A stretch of DNA of 64,000 nucleotides from CAWDMC01 sp963803295 (GTDB taxonomy: Bacteria; Acidobacteriota; Terriglobia; UBA7540): positions 558,001 through 622,000 of the forward strand of contig CAWDMC010000009.1 of NCBI GenBank assembly GCA_963803295.1. Direction: 5' to 3'. Shown piece after piece: positions 36,051-44,424 of this stretch. Numbering within the stretch: position 1 is the stretch's first letter; each line of letters opens with the position of its first letter. Made by a program: the position numbers and the translations under genes. The notes beneath the pieces are model-generated. The model did not search any database. It worked only from the letters and a program-made list of their open reading frames with translations, and was not told where the DNA came from.

Positions 36051-36068
36051 GCAACTGGAAGAGGTCAA
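36040..36068 (-). promoter_or_regulatory. Promoter of the toxin-antitoxin operon, likely leaderless
   Basis: On the minus strand: -35 TTGACC (36063-36068), 17-bp spacer, -10 TACAAT (36040-36045), then seven bases to the ATG at 36032, so transcription should begin at or next to the A of the start codon. Confidence 0.6.
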
Positions 36069-36096
36069 TAGAGCGTGAAGGGTAAAAGGGTAAATT

Positions 36097-36137
36097 CCCC
36101 TCCTGGTTCAGGAGGGGTGGCCGAAGGCCGGGGTGGT
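36097..36137. repeat. Palindromic repeat, CCCCTCCT/AGGAGGGG family, copy 1
   Basis: Stem CCCCTCCT / AGGAGGGG with a 5-base loop, followed by TGGCCGAAGGCCGGGGTGG. A second copy lies at 39096-39166. It is in the 290-base gap after mtnP, which shows nothing else apart from the antitoxin promoter. Confidence 0.55.
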
Positions 36138-36343
36138 CGTACTCGGCAGGCGCTTCTTTTGCGTGAACTTAGCGGAACGAGGCCATCTCTGCGGCCCTCC
36201 CGCGGGTGACAGACTAAAGCCGAAGACTTTGAAAGGCACAAAATCCGCCCTGCCCGCTCTGGGGTGATGATAGGACCCACGGCACATAAACCGCATAAAC
36301 CGTGCCATGGCTACCCGGCTCCTGGCTTCTGACTCCTGATTCC

Positions 36344-37204
36344 TCACAGGTACTTTCCCACTAACAGGCTCAACCTCTTTTTGGCCGTGACGGGAACCTT
36401 CCGCCGATCCGTGAGAATGGCGTGAGCTAGGGCCGATCCGCACTTACAGGAGCGCTGCTGTGGCACAGACTTGATCGCTGCCCGCAGGATCTTCTGCGCA
36501 TTCTCGACGTTCTTGTGGAGGTATGCAATCACCTGGTTCACCGTGACGGCGTCGTGGTCGGGATGCCAGCAGTCATAGTCGGTGACCATGGCCAGGGTGG
36601 CGTAGCAGATTTCCGCCTCGCGCGCCAGCTTGGCTTCCGGCAGATTGGTCATGCCGATCAGATCCATTCCCCAGGCCCGATAGGCGTTTGACTCCGCCAG
36701 GGTGGAGAAGGCCGGACCCTCCATACAAACATAGGTCCCACCGTCGTGGTAATTCACTCCGGCTTCCGCGCAGCCTTGACTGAGCGTAGCTTTAAGCATC
36801 GGGCACATGGGATCCGCAAAGGTGACGTGCGCCACCAGGCCGCCGCCAAAGAACGTGGAGATGCGGCCTTTCGTCCGGTCGAAGAACTGCGAGACGATCA
36901 CCATATCCGTAGGGCGGTAATCCTCGCGCAGCGATCCTACCGCGCTCAAGGAGAGGATCCGTTCGACGCCCAGCTTCTTCATACCGTAGATGTTCGCCCG
37001 GAAGTTAATCTCGGAAGGCAGCAGCAGATGTCCCCGGCCGTGACGGGCCAAGAATGCCACCTTGCGGCCTTCGATCTCGCCAATCACATAGCTGTCCGAA
37101 GGCTTGCCGAATGGTGTGGTTACCCGTACTTCCCGTGTCTTTTTGAGGCCGGGCATATCGTAGAGCCCGCTGCCACCGATGATCCCGATTTCCGCTCTTG
37201 TCAC
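36344..37204 (-). CDS. mtnP: S-methyl-5'-thioadenosine phosphorylase
   Basis: 286 residues; GTG start with GGAG eight bases upstream. Cleaves methylthioadenosine with phosphate to adenine and methylthioribose-1-phosphate for methionine salvage. IGIIGGSGLYDM at the N-terminus, phosphate-site ARHGRGH, LSAVGSLREDY, VCMEGPAFSTLAESN, MTNLPEAKLAREAEICYA, and DYDCWH. The last motif (Asp-x-Asp-Cys-Trp) distinguishes MTAP-type purine phosphorylases. No other mtn genes are nearby. Confidence 0.92.
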   Translation of the reverse strand: MTRAEIGIIGGSGLYDMPGLKKTREVRVTTPFGKPSDSYVIGEIEGRKVAFLARHGRGHLLLPSEINFRANIYGMKKLGVERILSLSAVGSLREDYRPTDMVIVSQFFDRTKGRISTFFGGGLVAHVTFADPMCPMLKATLSQGCAEAGVNYHDGGTYVCMEGPAFSTLAESNAYRAWGMDLIGMTNLPEAKLAREAEICYATLAMVTDYDCWHPDHDAVTVNQVIAYLHKNVENAQKILRAAIKSVPQQRSCKCGSALAHAILTDRRKVPVTAKKRLSLLVGKYL

Positions 37205-37220
37205 CGTTCGCGCTCCAATC

Positions 37221-38060
37221 TCAGGAATTGAATTTCACCGGAACCGCTTCGTACTTCCCGTCATCTTCCGCCAGTCGTGCCGCGGGAACTTCAGCGTCGT
37301 GGGGAAAAATCACGATAGCCTGTTCGCGCGCCAGCAGCGGCAAGAGTCGCTTCTTGTTGGCCAGCGTCTCCATGGGATAAAGGTCGAAGGACATGTTCCA
37401 GGCGAGTGGAAGGTGGAAGCGCGTCGGCGCCAGGTCGGAAATGAAACAGACCTTGTCCGCGCCCGACTCGATCCACACGCACTGGATATGGCGATTATGC
37501 CCCGGGATCACTTCGAGGCGGATCCCCGGCAGGATCTCCGTGTTGCCTTCAACCAGGTGAGTTCGCGGTTCGGCGGCGCGGAAGAATTCCTCCACGTAGC
37601 TGCCCCGGTCGCGCTCCGAAGGCGAAAGACCGTGCTCCCACTCGCCTCTTTGCACGACGTAGCGGGCGCGTGGAAAAGTGGGAATCAGGCGATCGCCTTC
37701 GCGCCGCACGTTCCACCCGCAATGGTCAAAATGCAGGTGACTGTTGATCACAATCTGAATATCCTCGGGCGAGACGCCTTGCCGCTTCAAGCCGTCGAGC
37801 AGGGTGCCGCCGCACTTATCTACCGCGTAAATGTTATTGTGCTTGGCGTCGAATTTGTCGCCAATCCCGGTCTCGATCAGCACCAGCTCATCGCCTGTCC
37901 GGACGAGCAGGCAATTCAAACCCATGAGGATCCGATTGCGTTCGTCGGCCTGAATTTTTCTCTCCCATAGGGTCTTCGGTACGACCCCGAACATCTGGCC
38001 GCCGTCCAGTTTGAACGTGCCGTCGGAAAGTAGAATCACCTCAAGATCACCGATCTTCAT
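37221..38060 (-). CDS. Metallo-beta-lactamase-fold hydrolase
   Basis: 279 residues from the ATG at 38060, which shares its A with the meaB stop (TGATG) and has GGGAG five bases upstream. HxHxDH motif at His108, His110, Asp112, His113 (INSHLHFDHCGW), a later His in VIPGHNRHIQ, and FISDLAPT and FPHDAEVPAA supply the other metal ligands. Two-zinc hydrolase of unknown substrate; lactonase and thioesterase relatives are possible. Coupled to meaB. Confidence 0.85.
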   Translation of the reverse strand: MKIGDLEVILLSDGTFKLDGGQMFGVVPKTLWERKIQADERNRILMGLNCLLVRTGDELVLIETGIGDKFDAKHNNIYAVDKCGGTLLDGLKRQGVSPEDIQIVINSHLHFDHCGWNVRREGDRLIPTFPRARYVVQRGEWEHGLSPSERDRGSYVEEFFRAAEPRTHLVEGNTEILPGIRLEVIPGHNRHIQCVWIESGADKVCFISDLAPTRFHLPLAWNMSFDLYPMETLANKKRLLPLLAREQAIVIFPHDAEVPAARLAEDDGKYEAVPVKFNS

Positions 38061-38974
38061 CAGCACTCCCGGTTGGATCTAGCTTCTGCTTTGGCCACGA
38101 TTTCATCCACTACTGAATGTGGATCGCGTTTGCGCCCTGCCACTTCCTGAGCGTAGCGGGCTAGCGCCTGCTCGTCGAGATGCCGCGCCACGATCCGATC
38201 GAAAAATGCCTGCCGCAGCATTTCCAGCAGCCTAGCTTTCCACTTCTCGTTTTCCCGCGTAGTGTGCGTCCCGCTCTGCTTACCGAAGGTGCGGAACCGT
38301 TCGAGCGAGTCCATCAAGGCAGTAATCCCCTCGCCGGTTGTCGCCGTCGTGTGCACAACTGGCGGACGCCAACCATCCCCGCGAGTCGCGATACTCAGCA
38401 TAGCGGAGACTTCCTGCCCGACCCGCTCGGCGCCAGCAAGATCCGACTTGTTGATCACGAATACGTCGGCAATCTCCATCACGCCCGCCTTGAAAGTCTG
38501 GATGTCGTCTCCCAGTCCGGGCACCAGCAGCACTACTGTTGCGTCTGCCAGGCGCGCGATCTCCACTTCATCCTGACCCACACCCACGGTCTCGACCAGG
38601 ACAATGCGGCAGCCCGCAGCGGCGAGCACCGTGACCGCGTCGTGAGTGGCAGGCGCCAGTCCACCCAGATGGGCGCGCGTCGCCATGCTGCGGAGGTAGA
38701 CGCCATCATCCTGCCAGAGGGCCTGCATGCGGATGCGATCGCCGAGAATCGCGCCACCCGAAAGCGGGCTAGTGGGATCCACGGCGATGATTCCTACGCG
38801 GTCGCTCCGCCGCCGGTATTCCTGCGCCAGCTTTTCTACAAGGGTACTCTTGCCGGTGCCGGGTGATCCGGTAATGCCGATAACCTGTGAATCGCCGGCG
38901 TGGGCGAACAGCCGGCGCAGCAAGTCCACGCCTTCCGGTTCGCCGCTCTCCACAGCCGAAATGGCTCGTGCCAC
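38060..38974 (-). CDS. meaB: MeaB/ArgK GTPase, methylmalonyl-CoA mutase chaperone
   Basis: 304 residues. G-domain: P-loop GITGSPGTGKST, AVDPTSPLSGGAILGDRIRM, ETVGVGQDE, and NKSD. MeaB loads and protects the B12 of methylmalonyl-CoA mutase. The called GTG at 38974 trims the usual start: in-frame codons upstream still read like the family (ESLEAGVLSGDRRSVARAI) but hold no ATG, GTG or TTG before a stop near 39076, so either the start is unusual or the sequence is damaged there. No mutase gene is in the window. Confidence 0.9.
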   Translation of the reverse strand: MARAISAVESGEPEGVDLLRRLFAHAGDSQVIGITGSPGTGKSTLVEKLAQEYRRRSDRVGIIAVDPTSPLSGGAILGDRIRMQALWQDDGVYLRSMATRAHLGGLAPATHDAVTVLAAAGCRIVLVETVGVGQDEVEIARLADATVVLLVPGLGDDIQTFKAGVMEIADVFVINKSDLAGAERVGQEVSAMLSIATRGDGWRPPVVHTTATTGEGITALMDSLERFRTFGKQSGTHTTRENEKWKARLLEMLRQAFFDRIVARHLDEQALARYAQEVAGRKRDPHSVVDEIVAKAEARSNREC

Positions 38975-39095
38975 CGAGCGGCGATCGCCCGATAGAACTC
39001 CGGCTTCAAGGCTCTCGGTTGACGTTTGGCTATCGGTGATTTCTGGCTCCGAAATTAGGATTCCTGTTGAGAATCACGCTGCCGTAGACCGGCGA

Positions 39096-39166
39096 ATTCC
39101 CCTCCTGCTTCAGAGCCTGCCCTGAGCCGAGCGAAGGGAGGGGTGGCCGCAGGCCGGGGTGGTCAT
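39096..39166. repeat. Palindromic repeat, CCCCTCCT/AGGAGGGG family, copy 2
   Basis: AATTCCCCTCCT, then an extra ~30 bases compared with copy 1 (with CCTGAGCCGAGCGAAGG), then GGAGGGGTGGCCGCAGGCC and GGGGTGGTC. The matching arms pair. It lies between meaB and the acyl-CoA dehydrogenase gene. Confidence 0.55.
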
Positions 39167-39169
39167 GCG

Positions 39170-40313
39170 TCAGTCTCGCAGGATTTCACGGGCGATCACC
39201 GAGCGCTGGATTTCGCTGGTGCCCTCGCCGATCGTGCACAGCTTCACGTCGCGGTAAAACTTCTCGACGGGATAATCCTTGATGAGACCATAGCCACCGT
39301 GGATCTGTACGGCTTCGTCCGCCACTCTCACTGCGATTTCGCCCGCCATCAGCTTAGCCATGGCGCCCTCGCGCGTTACCTTGGCGCCGCGATCGGCCAG
39401 GGCGGTCTGCGCGGTAGGTGAGCAGGCGGGCTGCCTCGATGCCCGTAGCCATGTCGGCCAGCTTGAACTGGATCGCCTGGAAGCGCGAGATCGGCTGTCC
39501 GAACTGCTGCCGCCGCTGCGCGTACTGGAGGCTAGCTTCGTAGGCTCCATGGGCCATGCCCACGGCCAGAGCGGCAATGGAGATCCGGCCTTTATCGAGG
39601 ACCTTCAGGCTGTCGACGAAGCCGTCGCCTTCCTTGCCCAGAAGATTGCAGGCGGGAACCCGGCAATCCTCAAAAATCACTTCGGAGGTGTCGCTGGCCC
39701 GCATTCCCATCTTGTTTTCTTTCTTCCCGGGACGAAATCCGGGCGTACCTTTCTCGACGATGAAAGCCGAGATGCCGTGCTTGCCGGCGCCTTTGTCGGT
39801 GACCGCCATGGCCACGCAGATATCGGCGTAGCTGCCGTTGGTGGTAAAGGTCTTGGCGCCGTTCAGTACCCAGCCCCCCTCCGCCCGCGAGGCGGTGGTC
39901 CGCGTTCCTCCGGCGTCGCTTCCGGCTTGCGGCTCAGTAAGACTCCAGCAGCCGAGCTTCTCGCCGTGCGCCAGAGGCACGAGGTACTTGCGTTTTTGCT
40001 CTTCACTACCGGCAATCGCGAGGTGCCCGCAACAAAGGGAGTTGTGAGCAGCGACGATCAATCCTACGGAGCCGTCCACGCGGGCAAGTTCCTCGATGAT
40101 TGTCACGTACTCGGTGTATCCCAGTCCTGCTCCGCCGTATTCGGGTGAAAATGCGACGCCCATGACGCCGAGATCCGCCAGGCGCTTCAGAATCTCCCGG
40201 GGGAAGTGCTGCGCTTCATCCCACTCAAGGACATGCGGCCGTATCTCGGTTTCGGCAAATTCACGGATGGCGCGCTGGATTGCTTTCTGATCGTCCGTCA
40301 GCTCGAATTCCAT
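39170..40313 (-). CDS. Acyl-CoA dehydrogenase (frame-broken)
   Basis: About 380 residues from the ATG at 40313 (GAGGTG upstream). FAD enzyme oxidising acyl-CoA to enoyl-CoA. Seen: ELTDDQKAIQRAIREFAETE, VAAHNSLCCGHLAIAGSEEQ, CWSLTEPQAGSDAGGTRTTA, GFVDSLKVLDKGRISIAAL, ISRFQAIQFKLADMATG. Near 39412 the frame shifts; the rest (GEIAVRVADEAVQIHGGYGL, KLCTIGEGTSEIQRSVIARE) runs in another frame to 39170. A one-base indel in a GC-rich stretch explains it. With meaB it fits short- or branched-chain acid breakdown. Confidence 0.85.
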
Positions 40314-40416
40314 GGTGCACCTCAGGACTCGCTCGCGATACTGGACGATTTGTCCAGTCAGCTGGTTCATCCGGGCCTGTCGTGCTCAACCTCTTGCCGT
40401 CCGAGCGATTTGAAAG

Positions 40417-40472
40417 CGGATCCTTGGCTTCACTAACGATGACATGTAAAGAAGGGATGACACTCCGCTCCT
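40417..40472. other. Degenerate intergenic repeat-like sequence
   Basis: GCGGATCCTTGGCTTCACTA followed by ACGATGACA resembles the dispersed element known from many soil bacteria that reads GGATCCTTCGGC...AGGATGACA. Only one copy is in the window, so the family assignment is weak. The rest of the 40314-40650 gap shows nothing. Confidence 0.25.
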
Positions 40473-40650
40473 CTTGACAGGCCGCGCCGGGTGACGCCCG
40501 CTGCACTGGAACCTCGTTAAAACTATAGCATACCAGCGAGAGTGCCCGCGCCCAGCGGTGGGCCTGACAGACATCCGGTGTAACCGCCGGAAGCCGAAAC
40601 CCGTCAGAGTGTTGTGATAACATAGCACCGTCTTTGGGGGCAGTGCCCGC

Positions 40651-41481
40651 ATGAAATCAGCTAGTCCCAACCCGCTTGCCTTCGGGCTGAAGTGTGCTGT
40701 CCTGATATCAGCCAGCCTCCTGGCATTGCCTACTTCTCTCGATGGCAGCACCCGCACAAATTCAGCCGACTCGCAAATCGTCATTTCCACGGGGCGCGCC
40801 GGTTGTAGCGTCGAGCTTGACGCTACCGCGATGGGAAAGACCGACGCCCAGGGCCACTTGACGCTCGACCAGGTGGAACCCACCGACCACTACGTTCACC
40901 TGCGGTGCCCCGATGAGCCGCAGGAGAGCAGCTATCTGGTTTCCCCTGGTTCTGGGGGGATCGCGAAAGTCGAACATTTGCCCGCCCTTCACCCGCCCTC
41001 TGGATCGGCAGGTGGTCTGGGCGCCGCGGGCCCCTCACTCGAAACATCGCCGGATGATTCCTCCGATCCCGCGCTCGACATCGTCGAAGCCAAAATGAAA
41101 CTCCGCCAATTGCTTCAGGAGGCCATCCAGCTGCGCAACCACGGGAGTCTCACCGAGGCCGTCAGCGATTTACGCGAGGCAACGCATCTCGATCCGGAGA
41201 ACTCGGACTTGCACCGTGAGCTGGGCATCACCTTCCTGCTAAGCAAGGACTGGAAACGCGCCCGGGTGGAGATGATCGAGGCGATCCGGCACAACCCGAG
41301 CGATGCCGATGCCCACAACGGCTTGGGTTATGCGCTCGAGAAACTAGGCCGCACCGAATCGGCCCTGCAGGAATACCGTACCGCCACTCACCTCGAGCCC
41401 GACGACCCGAGTTACCGCGAGCACTACATCGGCGCCCTGGGCAGACTTTCGGCAGAACAGGCCGCTGCGAAGAAGAAGTAG
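40651..41481 (+). CDS. Exported TPR protein
   Basis: 276 residues. Signal peptide at ~10-30 (LKCAVLISASLLALPTSL), a small beta part (SVELDATAMGKTDAQGHLTL) like a carboxypeptidase-regulatory domain, a low-complexity linker, then three TPR units from ~160 (AVSDLREATHLDPENSDLHR, RARVEMIEAIRHNPSDADAH, ALQEYRTATHLEPDDPSYRE). A periplasmic scaffold or assembly partner is likely; the partner is unknown. Confidence 0.7.
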   Translation: MKSASPNPLAFGLKCAVLISASLLALPTSLDGSTRTNSADSQIVISTGRAGCSVELDATAMGKTDAQGHLTLDQVEPTDHYVHLRCPDEPQESSYLVSPGSGGIAKVEHLPALHPPSGSAGGLGAAGPSLETSPDDSSDPALDIVEAKMKLRQLLQEAIQLRNHGSLTEAVSDLREATHLDPENSDLHRELGITFLLSKDWKRARVEMIEAIRHNPSDADAHNGLGYALEKLGRTESALQEYRTATHLEPDDPSYREHYIGALGRLSAEQAAAKKK

Positions 41482-41547
41482 TTTACCGCTGAGCACGCGA
41501 AGATTGAAAAACACACAGTCAGGACGTGAGTAAAGGCAGAACGAACC

Positions 41548-41570
41548 GCAGACTTCAACAACGAGTCTGC
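41548..41570. terminator. Hairpin repeat between convergent genes (GAACCGCAGAC family)
   Basis: Perfect 7-bp stem GCAGACT / AGTCTGC with a 9-base loop, preceded by GAACC and followed by GCTAC, which holds the stop codon of the threonine aldolase gene. Likely a bidirectional transcript end; also a member of the repeat family at 4069 and 54321-54414. Confidence 0.5.
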
Positions 41571-41571
41571 G

Positions 41572-42648
41572 CTACCTCAAAGATGCACTCTTGACAGACA
41601 CACCGGCAATCTCGCGCAGGACGCGCACAGCTTTCTCACATCCCTGGCGATCCACATCGTAGTGCGTCACCATGCGCATGGTCGCAGTGGTAACACCATT
41701 AGCCAGGATTCCTCGCGCGCGAAGACGATCGGCGATCTCACTCGAAGCGAAACCGGTACCCGAGACGTCGAAGATCAGGATGTTGGTAACCACCTTGGCC
41801 GGCTCTAGCTTAATGCCGGGAATCTGCGCCAGTTCCAAGGCCAGGAATCTCGCGTTATCGTGATCGAGGTGAAGCCGTTTGGGCGTCTCTTCCAGGGCGA
41901 TCAGTCCAGCCGCGGCCAGGATTCCCGCCTGGCGCATGCCGCCGCCAAGCATTTTACGCATCAACCGCGCCTCCTCGATGAATTCCCTGCTGCCCACCAG
42001 CATTGAACCCACTGGGGCTCCCAATCCTTTCGAAAGGCAAAACATTACGGAATCGAACCGGCGCGTAATCTCCGCCACGGGCCGGCCTAGGGCCACCGCG
42101 GCGTTGAAAATGCGCGCGCCGTCGAGATGCACCGGCAAGCCCGCGGCATGACTTCGCACGCAGATCTCATCCAATTGCTCAACGGAATAGACGGAGCCCC
42201 CCGCCAGATTCGACGTGTTTTCAAGCTCTACCAGTCCGGTGCAGGCGTGATGGTCGCTGCGCTGGCGTACCTCGGGCGCGATCATATCCCAGGAGAGGAT
42301 GCCGTCAGCGGCCCAGACCGCCCGCGGTAACACACCTGAGAAGGCTGACATCATGCTCATCTCATAGTTCAGAATGTGGGCGCGCGCCTCGCAGATGACC
42401 TCCTGCCCCGGACGGGTGTGGACCTTGATGGCAGCCTGGTTGCCCATCGTTCCCGAGGGCACGAAAAGGCCGGCCTCGCGACCGAAAATCTCAGCCGCAC
42501 GCTCCTCAAGCCGGTTTACAGTAGGGTCTTCGCGGTAAACGTCATCGCCTACGTCGGCTCCCGCCATGGCACGGCGCATCTCCGGCGTCGGACGAGTCAC
42601 CGTGTCACTACGGAGGTCAACCAGAGCGTCAGCATTTGCCTTGTCCAT
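41572..42648 (-). CDS. ltaE: Low-specificity L-threonine aldolase
   Basis: About 358 residues from the ATG at 42648, which has CGGAG six bases upstream; a GTG two codons earlier overlaps the hemW stop. PLP enzyme splitting threonine or allo-threonine into glycine and acetaldehyde. DLRSDTVTRPTPEMRRAM at the start, VGDDVYREDPTVNRLEE, FVPSGTMGNQAA, HLDGARIFNAAV, and the PLP lysine (Lys209 by GTG numbering) in CLSKGLGAPVGS. Confidence 0.92.
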   Translation of the reverse strand: MDKANADALVDLRSDTVTRPTPEMRRAMAGADVGDDVYREDPTVNRLEERAAEIFGREAGLFVPSGTMGNQAAIKVHTRPGQEVICEARAHILNYEMSMMSAFSGVLPRAVWAADGILSWDMIAPEVRQRSDHHACTGLVELENTSNLAGGSVYSVEQLDEICVRSHAAGLPVHLDGARIFNAAVALGRPVAEITRRFDSVMFCLSKGLGAPVGSMLVGSREFIEEARLMRKMLGGGMRQAGILAAAGLIALEETPKRLHLDHDNARFLALELAQIPGIKLEPAKVVTNILIFDVSGTGFASSEIADRLRARGILANGVTTATMRMVTHYDVDRQGCEKAVRVLREIAGVSVKSASLR

Positions 42649-42650
42649 TG

Positions 42651-43832
42651 TCACTCCGCCACAAAATGGGCGAAAACTTCGTTTGAAACCAGGTAAGCGC
42701 GCTCGGCCAAGCGGACTTTCGCACCGCTCCGCTCGATCAATCCGTCCCCTTCGACCGCCGCCAGTACAGGCTCCCAGTCCCTCACTCGCCGCGTTCCCCA
42801 GCGGCGACGGGCATGGTCGAGATCCACGCCGGCCGACTGCCGCAAGCCGAGAAAGAAAAACTCTTCCAGCTGCTCTTCGGGAGAAACCTGCCGTAGCTCG
42901 GCGAGCGCCAGCTTCCCTGCTGCTAGCCTCGCTCTGTATTCCTGGGGAGGGTCCAGGTTCGACCAGCGGCGGGCGCCGTCGAAGGAGTGGGCCCCCGCGC
43001 CCAGGCCGAGGTAGGCGTCCAGCCGCCAGTACTTCTGGTTGTGCCTTGATTCGCGGCCCCCTCGAGCGAAATTTGAGATCTCGTACTGATCGTATCCCGC
43101 CCCGGCCAGGAAGTTGCGCGCGGTCTCATAGGCCCAGGCCTGGAACTCCTCGCCGGGGACGCCTTCGGCATGGTAGCGCGTACCGTGACGCAGGACCTCC
43201 CCACCCAGGCGGCTCTTTTCATCTACTTCGAAAAGATAGACGGACACGTGCTCAGGGCCGAGACCCGCAACGGTCTCCAGGCTGTGCCGCCAGGAGGCTT
43301 CGGTCTGGAAGGGAAGGCCACCAATCAGGTCCAGGCTGAGATTAGCAAAGCTCGCCTTGCGCGCCCTCGCCACCAGATCGATAGTGTCGGCGGCGGAATG
43401 CAGCCGTCCGACGGAACTGAGCTCGCGATCGTTGAAGGACTGCGCTCCGATGCTCAGGCGGTCAATCCCCAGACCGGAGGCGCTCCGCAGAAAGTCATCG
43501 TCCGCTGAACCGGGCGTCAGTTCGAGCGTGAACTCGACCTTGTCCATGAAGCGGAACCGTTCACGAAGCGCCGCGATCACCCGGCTGAGCCGCTCCGTGC
43601 CGAGGAGCGACGGAGTTCCACCGCCGAAGTAGAGCGTGTCCACCGGCAGGTCGAGCAGACTCGCGTCGATCCCGGCACGGGCGTGGATCTCCGGCAGACG
43701 GCGGATTTCAGTTTCGAGCGCGCTCGTGTAAGGATCGAGGACACTCGCTCCCGAGACGCGAGAGCTGAAGTTGCAGAAGCTGCACTTGGAGGCGCAGAAA
43801 GGGACCTGAACGTAAATGCCGAGAGAATCCAT
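42651..43832 (-). CDS. hemW: Radical SAM heme chaperone HemW
   Basis: 393 residues. The 4Fe-4S motif is Cys13-x3-Cys17-x2-Cys20-x-Phe (FCASKCSFCNF); the Phe in place of a fourth Cys points to HemW rather than the HemN oxidase. Also DTLYFGGGTPSLLG, RLSIGAQSFNDREL, SLDLIGGLPFQTEASWRHSL, and the C-terminal winged domain. HemW binds and delivers heme. Overlaps the aldolase gene. Confidence 0.9.
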   Translation of the reverse strand: MDSLGIYVQVPFCASKCSFCNFSSRVSGASVLDPYTSALETEIRRLPEIHARAGIDASLLDLPVDTLYFGGGTPSLLGTERLSRVIAALRERFRFMDKVEFTLELTPGSADDDFLRSASGLGIDRLSIGAQSFNDRELSSVGRLHSAADTIDLVARARKASFANLSLDLIGGLPFQTEASWRHSLETVAGLGPEHVSVYLFEVDEKSRLGGEVLRHGTRYHAEGVPGEEFQAWAYETARNFLAGAGYDQYEISNFARGGRESRHNQKYWRLDAYLGLGAGAHSFDGARRWSNLDPPQEYRARLAAGKLALAELRQVSPEEQLEEFFFLGLRQSAGVDLDHARRRWGTRRVRDWEPVLAAVEGDGLIERSGAKVRLAERAYLVSNEVFAHFVAE

Positions 43833-43862
43833 CGCAATAAATGGCCATCGAGCGCGCCCGCG

Positions 43863-44306
43863 CTAGTCGGGAACGATCTTCACCTTGGCTTGGCGAGGCC
43901 GCGGGCCGTCGAATTCGCAGAGAAACACGCCCTGCCAGCGCCCCAGAACCAAACGTCCGTTCTCAATGAAGAGGGTCTTGGAAGATCCAATTAAAGCTGC
44001 CTTGAGGTGGGCATCGCAATTGCCATCGTTGTGATGATAAGGCTTTTCCTGCGGAGCCAGTTGCTTCAGGAATTCACTAAGATCCTTTTGTAGCGCCGGA
44101 TCATCGTTTTCCTGCACCAGGACCGCCGCCGAAGTGTGCGGAATGAACACATGGCAGATGCCGCTCTTCGTACCCGTCTTCGCGATCAGCGTCTGGATTG
44201 AATCGGTGATGTCCAGGAATTCGACGCGGGCGTGAGTCTCAACTTGCAGGGTGTGCAAGGAACCTTCTTTTTCGGCTATACGCGCTCGCGATTCTCCTAC
44301 CGCCAT
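43863..44306 (-). CDS. YjbQ-family protein (secondary thiamine-phosphate synthase)
   Basis: 147 residues; GGAGG seven bases before the ATG. The UPF0047/YjbQ signature is complete: CHVFIPHTSAAVLVQENDDP, HHNDGNCDAHLKAALIGSS, and GRWQGVFLCEFDGPR. Some members have weak thiamine-phosphate synthase activity; the physiological role is uncertain. Leads the run to hemW and ltaE. Confidence 0.88.
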   Translation of the reverse strand: MAVGESRARIAEKEGSLHTLQVETHARVEFLDITDSIQTLIAKTGTKSGICHVFIPHTSAAVLVQENDDPALQKDLSEFLKQLAPQEKPYHHNDGNCDAHLKAALIGSSKTLFIENGRLVLGRWQGVFLCEFDGPRPRQAKVKIVPD

Positions 44307-44424
44307 AAACCATCCTCCCGTCTTTCCCGCGTCCTAAATCCTGATTATAGCCTAATTTACGCATGCTTTTTGCTCTCGCTTTTCGAACTCAAGTTTCTTC
44401 CACGTTAGGTCGATACCCCTTCCA

